Assembly: GCA_003225555.1 (NCBI GenBank) | Contig: QIAM01000035.1 | Coordinates: 1,288-39,129, forward strand | Source: Acidobacteriota bacterium | Lineage (GTDB): Bacteria > Acidobacteriota > Terriglobia > Terriglobales > Acidobacteriaceae | Length of the DNA: 37,842 nucleotides | Direction: 5' to 3' | Part shown: piece by piece, positions 8,351 to 17,603 of the stretch | Layout: each line of letters begins with the position of its first letter | Numbering within the stretch: the stretch's first letter is position 1 | The notes under the pieces: generated by a model | The model's input: only the letters and a program-made list of their open reading frames with translations | Database searches by the model: none | Told to the model about the DNA's origin: nothing | Translations under genes and position numbers: made by a program

Positions 8351-9568
8351 ATGTTCACAGCCACAGTCGATTTGATTCTCCCAAGCACGACTACAGGGTC
8401 ATTTCCACGCCCGCGTTGGTTCGATGTCTGCATGTGGGGCCGCCCGCTGGATACCTGTATGCTCGACGTCCGCTTTCGTGAGAAGTTCCAGGATGCGATG
8501 GCTGTAGTCATTGGCGACCAGGAACGCTCCGGCCTCGACATCCTTACGCACGGCGACTTCCACGTAGATGAGGACATGGCGGGCCGGGCCTGGCACCACT
8601 ACCCGCTGCAGCGTTGGGCGGGCTTTGAAGGAGATCACTTGCAGCCGGAGGAGACCACAGCACCATGGCTGCATTATCCGCCCGGCACGCTCCTGAACGA
8701 GATCTATACCGGCTGGCGGTGGCCGCATGTTATCGGAAAGATCGAGCACCGGCCCCTCGATTATCCGAAGCTGTGGCGCATTGCGCAGGCAAAAACACGC
8801 AAGCCCGTCAAGTTTGGCACGTGTTGCTCGCAGGTCATGGCACTCTTCCTTGACATTCACACACCCAAATACAAGGACAAGCGCGAGGTCATTTGGGACA
8901 TGGCGGAAGCGATGAACAAGGAGCTGTTGGCATTGCGAGACGCAGGCTGCCGTTGTATCCAAATCGAAGAGCCGACCTTTCACTTCATGGCAAATACTTA
9001 TGGCAAGGACCACGCAGAAGTGAAGTTCATGGTCGATGCCTTCAACCGGGAAGTCCAAGGACTCGACGACGTAGAGCTGTGGATCCACACCTGCTGGGGC
9101 AATCCTAATATGCAGCGAGTGATGGACGACACCAGTTATGCCAACTCCATCGAGATCTACCTCGAACGCTGCCGGGGCGACGTCTGGACGCTCGAAATGA
9201 AGGACCGCAACCAGAGGGATCTCGACCTGTTCGAGCCGTTCAAGCACGACCTGAAGAAGAAAATCTGCATCGGAGTTGTCAGCCACCGCACGCTCCAGGC
9301 CGACCGGCCGGAAGAGGTAGCCGGCGAAATCCGCAAAGCCCTGAAGATCATCCCGGCGGAGCGCCTGATTGTATCGAGCGACTGCGGCTTTGGTCGACAG
9401 GGGGCAAACCGCGAAATCGCGTTCTATAAGGCGAGCGCCATCGCCCAGGGAGCGAACATCGTGCGGCGCGAACTTGGGTTGCCGACTACGTACGTGCCGG
9501 TGGCCGATCCGAAACTGCAGGTCGATGTCGTGGCAGGCCGCGACGTCGGCTCGGCCAAAGGTGTCTAG
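8351..9568 (+). CDS. core-MetE-like cobalamin-independent methyltransferase
   Basis: A 405-aa protein of the UROD/MetE fold, about the size of the C-terminal catalytic half of MetE and lacking the N-terminal half. The zinc site is recognisable: His-x-Cys in WIHTCWGN (~245-247), an acidic residue in the following helix region, and the distal Cys in SSDCGFGRQ. The family includes core methionine synthases that take methyl groups from donors other than methyl-folate, and epoxyalkane:CoM transferases. Which reaction applies cannot be told from sequence. ATG 8351 has a good Shine-Dalgarno (GGAGGTGA). It is monocistronic; no metH, metF or corrinoid protein is adjacent. Confidence 0.8.
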   Translation: MFTATVDLILPSTTTGSFPRPRWFDVCMWGRPLDTCMLDVRFREKFQDAMAVVIGDQERSGLDILTHGDFHVDEDMAGRAWHHYPLQRWAGFEGDHLQPEETTAPWLHYPPGTLLNEIYTGWRWPHVIGKIEHRPLDYPKLWRIAQAKTRKPVKFGTCCSQVMALFLDIHTPKYKDKREVIWDMAEAMNKELLALRDAGCRCIQIEEPTFHFMANTYGKDHAEVKFMVDAFNREVQGLDDVELWIHTCWGNPNMQRVMDDTSYANSIEIYLERCRGDVWTLEMKDRNQRDLDLFEPFKHDLKKKICIGVVSHRTLQADRPEEVAGEIRKALKIIPAERLIVSSDCGFGRQGANREIAFYKASAIAQGANIVRRELGLPTTYVPVADPKLQVDVVAGRDVGSAKGV

Positions 9569-9725
9569 CCATCCCGTGGTGCTGTCCTCAAGGAAGAGAC
9601 TTCTTTCTGTCTCGGTGATCGCGATGGAGTAAGTCCGGCGAAGTCGAATCCCCACTCTTTGCCTTCGATTAACTCATGGTAGTATCAGCGATTGGCCAAC
9701 ATGAACCTCTGGGGATCGTTGGTCC

Positions 9726-11528
9726 ATGAATTTCAGCCGTCGCAGATTTGTCCGCCTCGGAGTCGGAGCCGCACTATCCCTGCGGGTTAATCCGATGCTG
9801 GCGCAGGGCGTTTCACCCCACACGGCCAAGCCCTTGCCAAGAGCCGCGGTCTCCGATCGCCCCTTTAATGCCCACTTCGTTGACGTCGCCGCCACCGCGG
9901 GCCTGGACGCTCCAGTTATCTACGGCGGCGTGGATAGCAAGAAGTACATCGTCGAATCCACGGGCTGCGGCTGCGCTTTCATCGATTACGACAACGATGG
10001 ATGGATGGATCTGTTTGTACTGTCCGGTACTCGTCTCGGAGGTGCGCCGGAGGGCTCATCGAATCGGCTGTACAAGAACAACCGGGATGGCACGTTTAGT
10101 AATGTCACCGAAAGAGCAGGGTTGCGCTCGCTCGGGTGGGCCTCCGGGGTCTGCGTCGGCGACTACAATAATGATGGCTTCGACGATATCTTTTGTACTT
10201 ACTTCGGACAGAACATCCTCTATCGCAATAATCGCGACGGAACTTTTACGGATGTTACAAAAGCGGCGGGGCTATGGAGCGATCAGCAACGGTGGGGAGC
10301 CGGATGCAGCTTTCTGGATTATGACCGGGATGGAAATCTTGACCTGTTCGTTTCCAACTACGTGCGATTCTCCTTCGAACACGCCCCTGTTCCCGGGGAG
10401 AACAGCAACTGCAACTGGAAAGGAATTCCTGTCGAATGCGGACCCCGTGGCTTGCAGACAGGCACGCATTCACTCTACCGAAATAACGGTAACGGAACCT
10501 TCACCGACGTCAGTCAACAAGCCGGCATCGCGCGGCATCCCGCCAGCTACGGCATGACGGTGGTGGCGGCGGATTTTGATGAAGACGGCTGGCCGGATAT
10601 CTATGTTGCCTGCGACTCCACTCCCAGTTTGTTGTTCATGAACAATCATGATGGGACTTTTCGCGAGGAGGGAGTTCTCCGAGGCGCGGCCCTGAGCGAC
10701 GACGGCATGGAGCAGGCGGGTATGGGGGTCGGTGTTGGCGATTATGATCTGGACGGGCATCTCGATCTATTCAAGACGCACTTTGCCGATGATGCCAACA
10801 TCCTTTACCACAACGATGGAAAGGGAAATTTTCAAGATGCCACGTGGTCGTCGCATCTTGGAGTTGAAACTCGTTACGTGTGCTGGGGTGCGGGTATTGT
10901 CGACCTCGACAACGACGGTTACCCGGATCTGTTCATGGTGACGGGCCACGTTTACCCCGAGGCCGAGAAAAAACTGCCGCAATACGCCAATAAGACACCG
11001 CGTGCCATCTTTCGAAACCTGGGCAGGGGCGTTTTCGAAGAACTCATCGAGGCGGCTGGCCCGGGAGTCGCGACGGCGCATTGCAGTCGTGGGTGCGCTT
11101 TCGGAGACTTCGACAATGACGGCGATGTCGACATACTGATCGTTAATCTAAACGAGCCTCCGTCACTATTGCGTAATGACTTGATTGGGAAGGCCAACTG
11201 GATCAAGGTGAAATTGGAGGGTGTAAAGTCCAATCGAAGCGCGATTGGAGCTCGGGTGCTCGTTCATTATGGAGGCAAAACCCAGGCCCAAGCCTTGCTG
11301 AGCCAATCCAGCTTTTTCTCGTGCAACGATACCCGATTGCACTTCGGGTTGGGAAGCTCCACTTCCGCCGACATCGACATCTATTGGCCTAGCGGAGGGC
11401 ATGAAACATTCAAACAGATCCCTTGCAATCAGCTAGTTACGATCAAGGAAGGGGTGGGCACCATCCCCAGCCGCGGCTGGCCTAGGGCGCGGCCATCGCC
11501 AGCTGCTACTGACAAGCCTCGCAAGTAG
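9726..11528 (+). CDS. FG-GAP/VCBS repeat protein with C-terminal ASPIC/UnbV domain (CRTAC1-like), Tat signal
   Basis: A 600-aa exported protein. The N-terminus SRRRFVRLGVGAAL is a twin-arginine signal, suggesting folding before export. The body is a seven-or-more-bladed FG-GAP propeller with calcium-type loops DYDNDGWMDLF, DYNNDGFDDIF, DYDRDGNLDLF, DFDEDGWPDIY, DYDLDGHLDLF, DLDNDGYPDLF and DFDNDGDVDIL. The C-terminal ~80 residues are the ASPIC/UnbV domain (NRSAIGARV...IDIYWPSG). Function is unknown in the family; roles in binding extracellular substrates or surfaces are conjecture. It precedes the TonB receptor by 258 bp and has a homolog at 17600, so it probably belongs to the same surface system. 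The Shine-Dalgarno is weak. Confidence 0.88.
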   Translation: MNFSRRRFVRLGVGAALSLRVNPMLAQGVSPHTAKPLPRAAVSDRPFNAHFVDVAATAGLDAPVIYGGVDSKKYIVESTGCGCAFIDYDNDGWMDLFVLSGTRLGGAPEGSSNRLYKNNRDGTFSNVTERAGLRSLGWASGVCVGDYNNDGFDDIFCTYFGQNILYRNNRDGTFTDVTKAAGLWSDQQRWGAGCSFLDYDRDGNLDLFVSNYVRFSFEHAPVPGENSNCNWKGIPVECGPRGLQTGTHSLYRNNGNGTFTDVSQQAGIARHPASYGMTVVAADFDEDGWPDIYVACDSTPSLLFMNNHDGTFREEGVLRGAALSDDGMEQAGMGVGVGDYDLDGHLDLFKTHFADDANILYHNDGKGNFQDATWSSHLGVETRYVCWGAGIVDLDNDGYPDLFMVTGHVYPEAEKKLPQYANKTPRAIFRNLGRGVFEELIEAAGPGVATAHCSRGCAFGDFDNDGDVDILIVNLNEPPSLLRNDLIGKANWIKVKLEGVKSNRSAIGARVLVHYGGKTQAQALLSQSSFFSCNDTRLHFGLGSSTSADIDIYWPSGGHETFKQIPCNQLVTIKEGVGTIPSRGWPRARPSPAATDKPRK

Positions 11529-11604
11529 ACTCGAGTTGAATCGGTCAGATGTCCTCCCTCCATTGCCTACCCAACGATTGTTTCCTAGCAATATCGTTTT
11601 TTTC

Positions 11605-11635
11605 TTGACTGTTTGAACTAAGTAGGACTAATAAT
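11605..11635 (+). promoter_or_regulatory. sigma-70-like promoter for the TonB receptor
   Basis: TTGACT (11605-11610) and TAATAAT (11629-11635) are separated by 18 bp, about 150 bp upstream of the receptor ATG. This would give a long 5' leader containing the inverted repeats at 11727-11759. Confidence 0.45.
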
Positions 11636-11726
11636 CCCGACGACGTTCGAATTGGGCCTTAAGTTTTGCAATCGGGTTCCTTCTTGCTTGCAGTCCGCTT
11701 CGTCCGGAGCTAACCACGTGCCTGCG

Positions 11727-11759
11727 CCGACTTCGTGGGAAGTCGGTGGTATTAACCAC
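11727..11759 (+). promoter_or_regulatory. inverted repeats in the receptor 5' leader
   Basis: An 8-bp perfect stem (CCGACTTC/GAAGTCGG, 4-nt loop, 11727-11746) is followed at once by GTGGT-ATTA-ACCAC (11746-11759). The segment TAACCACG also occurs at 11711-11718, so it could compete for the same GTGGT strand. It may be an operator or a leader structure. Confidence 0.35.
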
Positions 11760-11786
11760 GTCAGACAATCCCCGCGGGAGGAAAAA

Positions 11787-14700
11787 ATGCCGCAAATCAG
11801 AAAAGTTCAGTTCGCTTCCGTAGTCACAATCCTTCTTTTGGTCGTCGCATCGTACCCTGCCTGGGGACAGAGCGTGTATGGAACCATTGCCGGCACCGTC
11901 ACAGACAGTAGCGGGGCCGCGGTAGCCGGCACGACCGTAACGTTGACCAATGTGGACAAGAACGAAAAGCACGACATAGCAACAGACGCATCCGGCACCT
12001 ATACGTTCGTGAATATTTTGCCCGGCCGCTACAAACTTGAAGCGGAGAAAAGCGGTTTTAAGAAGTTCGTGCGTGAACCGATCATGGTGCAGATCGAAAG
12101 CGGCCTTAAGGTCGACATCGTCTTGCAAGTCGGCGCGCAAACTGAGGTGGTCGAAGTAACCGGCGCGTCCCCGTTGCTCCAGCCGGAAACGAACTCCCTC
12201 GGGCAAGTCATCGAACAGCGAACGGTCACGGAGCTGCCCCTGAACGGACGCAACCCGCTTGCCCTGGTGCAACTGGTGCCCGGCGTGGTGCCACAAGGAG
12301 CGCCCTCGGCTGGGAACTCCTCCACGAGCAACCCGGTCGGCGCCAATCCTTTTGCTCTTGGAGATTTTCAGGTTGGCGGAGGCATGTCCGGTCAAAGCCA
12401 GATTCTGATTGACGGTGTGCCTACGAATGGAGCGTATCTGAACGTTGTTACCGTGATCCCGACGCAAGACGCCATCCAGGAATTCAAGGTCCAGACCAAC
12501 AATCTGGGTCCGGAATACGGTCGGTTTGCCGGCGGCGTCATCAATCTTTCGACAAAGTCTGGCACGAACCGTTTCCATGGTTCGGCATACGAGTTTTTGC
12601 GCAATAAGGTGCTCAACGCGAACGACTACTTCGCCAATAACGCCACGCCCAAAATTCCGCGTTCTGCCTTTACCCAGAACCAATTTGGAGCCAACATCGG
12701 TGGGCCGATTGTTCGCGACAAGTTGTTCTTCTTCTTCAGTTATGAGGGCTTCCGGCTGCGCAAGGGGAACACCTTTTCCACCTGGGTTCCTACCGACGCG
12801 GAGCGCGCCGGGGACTTTTCACAACTTGGGTCAAGCGGAACCTCTTCGGTGCTCACCATTTACGATCCATTGACTAGTGGCATCCCCGCGGGGAACCCGG
12901 CCTGCGACGCAACCAATGCCACATGCAGAACGGCTTTCGCCGGCAACGTGATTCCCACGAACCGAATTGACCCAACGGCACAAGCCCTTTTGTCTTATTT
13001 CCCGGAGCCCAACCAGACGAACAATACTACCGGTAATTTCGCGACCAGCTTTAGCAGCGGCGGCGCGGTGAATCAGTACAATGGGCGCGTCGACTTTAAC
13101 CTGAGTTCGAAGCAGAGGATTTACGGACGATTCACCCATTCGCATATTTTGTCGCTTCCCGATAGTCCGTTTGGCCAGATCTGCACCGATCGCTGCACGG
13201 AAACCACGGGTGCTAAACAGCTTTCGTTCGGGGACACCATCGCGCTTTCATCCAAGACGATCCTGGACTTGCATCTTGGCTACACGCGTTACGTCTATTT
13301 GCGCACGCCTTTAAGCCAAGGCATCGACATGTCGGTATTCGGTCCGAACTGGGCGGCCTTGGCCCCCTCGTTCACCTACACCCACATTCCACAGGTGTGT
13401 GTGGCGCAGACGTCGGGGGATAATCGCTGGGGCGGCGGTTGGTGCGCTCAAGGTACCGGCAGCGGCATCGGCGCTTTTGACGACACCTACAGCTTTGCCC
13501 CCGTGCTTTCCAGGATTTTTGGAAAGCACAATCTTAAGATCGGCGCAGAATTTCGCGTGCTCCGTAACAACTATTATCAGAGCAACGACCCTGCGGGCTT
13601 GTTCCAGTTCAACGCCAAAATGACGGCGGCAAACCCGCAAAACCCTGCCAATGGCACAGCGGGAGCGGATGTCGGGGCTGGGGGGAATGGATTTGCTTCT
13701 TTCCTGCTCGGGTATGGAGATAGCGGCGACGTCACTGAGCCGGCCAGAACAGCCGATCAGAATCTTTACTATGCGTTTTATGCCGGAGACACCTACCAGC
13801 TCTCCAGAAAGATCACACTGAATCTTGGTGTTCGCCTCGACTTGCAGGGGGATTGGACCGAGCGGACTAATCGCATTGTCGCTCTCAACACCGCCGAAGC
13901 CAGCCCATTAGTGGCGCTCAGTCCTGCTGTGGCTGCCGCTTTCCCCAACCTGAAGGGCGGCTTTGACTTGGTACACTCAGGCCGGCATTCGAGCCGCACT
14001 GCGTTTCCTTCCTGGAACCACGTCAGCCCACGTCTTGGGATTTCCTACCAATTGGACCAGAATACGGTGATCCGAACCGGCTACGGAATGTTTTTCCTGC
14101 CGGTGGACGTGCGGTGGAATGATGCGCCCCACAATTTGTTCATCAACTCGTTCACCACGCCCTGGCTGACGACCCAAGCCGACGGAGTTACCCCGAAGGC
14201 TACTTTGTTCAATCCGTTCCCGGGTTCGGGAGTCACCCCGCCCTTCGGGAGAGACCAATCGTTGATCGATGTGCAAGGGAATGGCCTCGAAGCCGCCGCC
14301 TCCAACACCCGCGCCCCATACGCTCAGCAGTGGAATTTGGACATTCAACGGCAATTCCCCGGGGAACTCCTGGTGGACATAGCCTATGCCGGGTCTAAGG
14401 GCACGCATTTGCCCATGCACGATCAGACGATCAACCAATTGCAGCCGCAGTTTCTGCCCAAAACGCCTGGGGATGTTACGACCTTGACGGCGCAGGTACC
14501 CAACCCGTTCGCCGGCAATTGCACGCCGCCCATGGTTTGTACAGGCCCCGTGCTTTCCGGTGGCGTGGGAACCAATGACACGGTAAAGGCAGCTCAGTTG
14601 CTGCTGCCCTACCCGCAGTTCGATAACCTCTCAATGGCCGAGCCGGATAACCGCGATTCGATTTATCACTCGATGCAGCTGAAGGTGCAGAAGCGGTTCG

Positions 14701-15434
14701 CAGGCGGCGCGCAACTGCTGGCTAGCTACACCATCTCGAAACTCATCGACAACACCAACTCCGAAATCAATTGGCTGGAGGCCGCCTCCCCGAGTTGGGG
14801 CGATTCCAACGCCTATAACCTTCGTGGCGAGCGTAGCCTGGATGGCTTCGACGTCCCGCAGCGCCTGGTCCTCGGCAGCATCATGGATCTTCCCTTTGGA
14901 CACGGCAAGAGGTTTGCCAGCAGCGTAGATGGAGTTGCCGACAAGCTGATCAGCGGGTGGGGAATCAATACCATCATCACCTTCCAGCGCGGCTTCCCGA
15001 TTATCATCGGTGGCTGCCCGGGTGCGCTGAGCAACTCCGGCATTCCCAACGTAGGCTGTGCTCGGCCGACGAGAACTGCTCTGTCGCACCTCACTTCCGG
15101 TTCCAAACAGCAGAAGTTAGCTCATTGGTTCGATCCTTCCGTATTCACGAACGGAGACCCGACGGATTTCGGTTATGGCAACGATTCGCGTACCGAGCCC
15201 AACATACGTTCCGACGGAATCAAGAACTTTGACTTTGCCGTTTTTAAGAACACGAAGTTTGGTCCGGATGGTCGAATCGGACTGGAGTTCCGGGCAGAGT
15301 TCTTCAACCTATTCAATCGCGTGCAGTTCAATCCGCCCAACACCAGTTGCTGTGGCAGCTCGTCCTTTGGCCAGGTGACCGGCCAGTACAATTTGCCACG
15401 CGTTATTCAGTTTGCCCTAAGGACAACCTTCTAA
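11787..15434 (+). CDS. Oar-like TonB-dependent outer-membrane receptor with carboxypeptidase-regulatory domain
   Basis: A 1215-aa outer-membrane protein. Signal peptide ~1-28 (VVTILLLVVASYPAWGQ), a carboxypeptidase-regulatory-like beta-sandwich ~30-110 (GTIAGTVTDSSGAAV...), plug domain ~125-255 (VTELPLNGRNPLALVQL; INLSTKSGTNRFHGSAYEF) and a large beta-barrel ending in the C-terminal phenylalanine of FALRTTF. This is the expanded 'Oar/TonB' family of Acidobacteriota, usually linked to uptake of oligomeric or complexed substrates; the substrate is unknown. I chose ATG 11787 because a strong Shine-Dalgarno (GGGAGGA, 11776-11782) precedes it and the signal peptide follows. An in-frame start at 11652 adds 45 implausible residues. 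No TonB/ExbBD is in the window. Confidence 0.93.
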   Translation: MPQIRKVQFASVVTILLLVVASYPAWGQSVYGTIAGTVTDSSGAAVAGTTVTLTNVDKNEKHDIATDASGTYTFVNILPGRYKLEAEKSGFKKFVREPIMVQIESGLKVDIVLQVGAQTEVVEVTGASPLLQPETNSLGQVIEQRTVTELPLNGRNPLALVQLVPGVVPQGAPSAGNSSTSNPVGANPFALGDFQVGGGMSGQSQILIDGVPTNGAYLNVVTVIPTQDAIQEFKVQTNNLGPEYGRFAGGVINLSTKSGTNRFHGSAYEFLRNKVLNANDYFANNATPKIPRSAFTQNQFGANIGGPIVRDKLFFFFSYEGFRLRKGNTFSTWVPTDAERAGDFSQLGSSGTSSVLTIYDPLTSGIPAGNPACDATNATCRTAFAGNVIPTNRIDPTAQALLSYFPEPNQTNNTTGNFATSFSSGGAVNQYNGRVDFNLSSKQRIYGRFTHSHILSLPDSPFGQICTDRCTETTGAKQLSFGDTIALSSKTILDLHLGYTRYVYLRTPLSQGIDMSVFGPNWAALAPSFTYTHIPQVCVAQTSGDNRWGGGWCAQGTGSGIGAFDDTYSFAPVLSRIFGKHNLKIGAEFRVLRNNYYQSNDPAGLFQFNAKMTAANPQNPANGTAGADVGAGGNGFASFLLGYGDSGDVTEPARTADQNLYYAFYAGDTYQLSRKITLNLGVRLDLQGDWTERTNRIVALNTAEASPLVALSPAVAAAFPNLKGGFDLVHSGRHSSRTAFPSWNHVSPRLGISYQLDQNTVIRTGYGMFFLPVDVRWNDAPHNLFINSFTTPWLTTQADGVTPKATLFNPFPGSGVTPPFGRDQSLIDVQGNGLEAAASNTRAPYAQQWNLDIQRQFPGELLVDIAYAGSKGTHLPMHDQTINQLQPQFLPKTPGDVTTLTAQVPNPFAGNCTPPMVCTGPVLSGGVGTNDTVKAAQLLLPYPQFDNLSMAEPDNRDSIYHSMQLKVQKRFAGGAQLLASYTISKLIDNTNSEINWLEAASPSWGDSNAYNLRGERSLDGFDVPQRLVLGSIMDLPFGHGKRFASSVDGVADKLISGWGINTIITFQRGFPIIIGGCPGALSNSGIPNVGCARPTRTALSHLTSGSKQQKLAHWFDPSVFTNGDPTDFGYGNDSRTEPNIRSDGIKNFDFAVFKNTKFGPDGRIGLEFRAEFFNLFNRVQFNPPNTSCCGSSSFGQVTGQYNLPRVIQFALRTTF

Positions 15435-15440
15435 CCTCGC

Positions 15441-15477
15441 ATTGTGTCCGGGCGGGGCCCACCCGCCCGGACACAAT
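15441..15477 (+). terminator. 16-bp perfect hairpin after the receptor gene
   Basis: Six bases after the receptor stop, 15441-15456 pairs perfectly with 15462-15477 (16 bp, mostly G+C, 5-nt loop). No U-tract follows, so it may act as a partial terminator or mRNA 3' stabiliser that lowers expression of the downstream TPR and ASPIC genes relative to the receptor. Confidence 0.55.
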
Positions 15478-15506
15478 GGCTGTCCCTAGTCTGGCCCCTC
15501 GCCGCG

Positions 15507-15585
15507 GTGCCCGGGCACGATTTTCTTCGGAGAGTGTATTCTCTTAGACACGCCTTTTCGAGGTACCTGCAGGAGAAAATCGTGC
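15507..15585 (+). promoter_or_regulatory. alternative leader hairpins covering the TPR start
   Basis: 15515-15526 is perfectly complementary to 15574-15585 (12 bp), which includes the end of the Shine-Dalgarno and the GTG start. The same 5' strand overlaps a perfect 12-bp palindrome, GTGCCCGGGCAC (15507-15518). The two pairings exclude each other, so the ribosome-binding site could be switched open or closed. This is inferred from pairing only. Confidence 0.4.
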
Positions 15586-17603
15586 AATCGGTGGTGCACG
15601 GGGTTCCGTTGAATAACCATCGCTGTAAGCGGCGTCGCGGCGTGGCGACCACCCGACCTCGACGGCATGCCGTGTTTACAACCGGGCTTTTTATCCTTCT
15701 GCTCTGGCGGGTATCCCTTCCGTTCGCGAGTTGTCAAACCTCCGAAGAGACCATAGCGGTGCACTTTCGCTCCGGCCAGGAAGCCCTGAGGCAAGGCCAG
15801 TTCTCCCATGCCAAGGAAGAGTTCAAGAAAGTGCTAGCCCTGGACCCCACTCTACTTGAGGCTGAGGTAAATCTAGGCCTCGCTTACCAGAGCCTTTTCG
15901 AGTATGACTTAGCAGTTCGCCACCTAGCCAAAGCCTTGCGGGAACGGCCAAACCTGCTTGCCCCGAACGTAATCGTCGGGATGGACTATCTCAAACTCGG
16001 CTCTCCCGAAAGAGCGCTTCCATTCCTGCAGCGTGCCCTGAAATTAGAGCCTACGAATCGGGAGGCACATCAGGCGTTGGCCTCGATTTACCTGGGGCAG
16101 GAAAATTTTCGTGATGCGGCCGAGGAATTCCGTCAGATTGCCATGCTCAATTCCGATACGGCTGAGGCGTGGTTCAAACTTGGACACGAGTACCTGGATC
16201 TTTCCGCCCGTTTGGCCTATAGGGGAGCACATTTGTATCGCGAGTCGGCCTGGGGACACCGTTTTCTCGGGGATCTCCTGTTTCAACGCAGCCGCTGGGA
16301 CGATGCAACACAGGAGTACCGCAAGGCACTTGGCAGCGATCCACGCCAAAATGGCCTGCATGCGTCGGTCGGCCAGGCATATTTGCGTGCGGGGAAATTG
16401 GAGGAAGCGGAAGCAGAGTTTTACCTTGAGCTCCAGTTGCACGCAGAAAATGAACCGGCACGGCTGGGATTAGCCGAAGTGCAGTTGGCCAAGGGCCAAG
16501 CTCCGGCCGCGCTTGAGTCGATCGGAAAACTGTGGGAAATTTCTCCCGAATTTTTGGCTTTGCAACGAGACTTTTCCTCGATCGCACTTTCTCCGGCTGT
16601 CGCAAAAGCCTTGATAGAACATGTGCAATCCGCGCCGGAGCAAGCAGGGAAGCATTTCTTGCAGGCAACTCTTTACGCGGCCGCCAATGAAAACGCGTCG
16701 TCAGACGGTCAGTGGAAAGCTTTTCAAACGGACCTCCTGGCGTGGCAGCACTCACAGAATGCGGCCACCGCGGCCGATCAGGATCCCTGCAAAGCCAACC
16801 GTTATGCAGCCTGCGTCGATTCGTTGCAAACCCAGAAACATCTGACCCAATCGCAGCGCCTGCTGCTCGGCAAGACTCTGTTCACATTGCGCGAGTACGA
16901 ACGCGCCGCTGATTCGTTAGCGCAGGTGCAGGGCGTCACTAACGAAAATGCTGAGGCCAGCTACTGGCTGGCGCTTACATATCATGCACTGGGTGCCGAG
17001 TCGTATGCGTGGTTGGAAGGATCGTTTCCCGACTCATGGCGTACTCACCAGTTGCGTGGAGAAGGGTATGCGCTTCGCCAGGACCTCGGCAACGCGCTCA
17101 AAGAATTTCAACTCGCCCTGCAGTTACGCCCAAACGATTCGGAGCTTCATGAGGCGCTGGGTGAGGTTTACCTTGATAATCACTCGGACGACGACGCACA
17201 GAGAGAACTGGAGCGCGCACTGACATTGGAACCCTCTCGCACGCACGCACTCTATCTTCTGGGACGGATGTTCGTGCAGAAGCGGGAGAACGAGAAGGCA
17301 CTCTCGTACTTGCAACAGGCGTTGCGACTTCAACCGGACCTGGCTGAAGCCAGTGGTCTGTTAGGGACAACATACGTGCGGCTCGGACGGTTTGCCAATG
17401 CCATACCAAAGCTCGAGAAGGCCGCGCCATTCGACCATTATGGAAACGTCCACTATCAGTTGTATCTTGCCTACCGGAAGCTGGGTCGAACCGAACTCGC
17501 GCAGAAAGCGTTGGCGCGCTCGCAGGATCTGCGTCGAAGCTCTCTTGAACACGACCAGGCAATGATTATTGGGCATCAGCAGGTGGAAGCCGAACCGCAA
17601 TGA
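15582..17603 (+). CDS. TPR-repeat protein, exported or membrane-anchored
   Basis: A 673-aa protein. It begins with a basic segment and a hydrophobic helix (FTTGLFILLLWRVSLPFAS, ~30-50), then continuous tetratricopeptide repeats in two blocks (~55-350 and ~500-660) with the usual A-x-x-x-Y/L and P pattern (for example AKEEFKKVLALDPTLLEAEV, AIPKLEKA). The middle (~350-480) is less regular, with two cysteines (DPCKANRYAACVD). I chose GTG 15582, preceded by AGGAG at 15571-15575. The longer frame from 15444 would start inside the perfect hairpin. Its stop overlaps the next ATG (ATGA), indicating translational coupling with the ASPIC/UnbV protein. It probably scaffolds a periplasmic or surface assembly. 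Confidence 0.85.
   Translation: MQSVVHGVPLNNHRCKRRRGVATTRPRRHAVFTTGLFILLLWRVSLPFASCQTSEETIAVHFRSGQEALRQGQFSHAKEEFKKVLALDPTLLEAEVNLGLAYQSLFEYDLAVRHLAKALRERPNLLAPNVIVGMDYLKLGSPERALPFLQRALKLEPTNREAHQALASIYLGQENFRDAAEEFRQIAMLNSDTAEAWFKLGHEYLDLSARLAYRGAHLYRESAWGHRFLGDLLFQRSRWDDATQEYRKALGSDPRQNGLHASVGQAYLRAGKLEEAEAEFYLELQLHAENEPARLGLAEVQLAKGQAPAALESIGKLWEISPEFLALQRDFSSIALSPAVAKALIEHVQSAPEQAGKHFLQATLYAAANENASSDGQWKAFQTDLLAWQHSQNAATAADQDPCKANRYAACVDSLQTQKHLTQSQRLLLGKTLFTLREYERAADSLAQVQGVTNENAEASYWLALTYHALGAESYAWLEGSFPDSWRTHQLRGEGYALRQDLGNALKEFQLALQLRPNDSELHEALGEVYLDNHSDDDAQRELERALTLEPSRTHALYLLGRMFVQKRENEKALSYLQQALRLQPDLAEASGLLGTTYVRLGRFANAIPKLEKAAPFDHYGNVHYQLYLAYRKLGRTELAQKALARSQDLRRSSLEHDQAMIIGHQQVEAEPQ

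Noticed and set aside
8399..9655. 418-codon minus-strand frame
   Set aside because: It is antisense to the metE-like gene, has no domain and no ribosome-binding site, and mirrors codon bias of the real gene.
11628..12683. 351-codon minus-strand frame
   Set aside because: Antisense to the TonB receptor start; Arg/His-rich composition typical of a shadow frame.
15444..15581. 46-residue N-terminal extension of the TPR protein
   Set aside because: The start would lie inside the perfect hairpin without a Shine-Dalgarno, and the segment is non-conserved in appearance.
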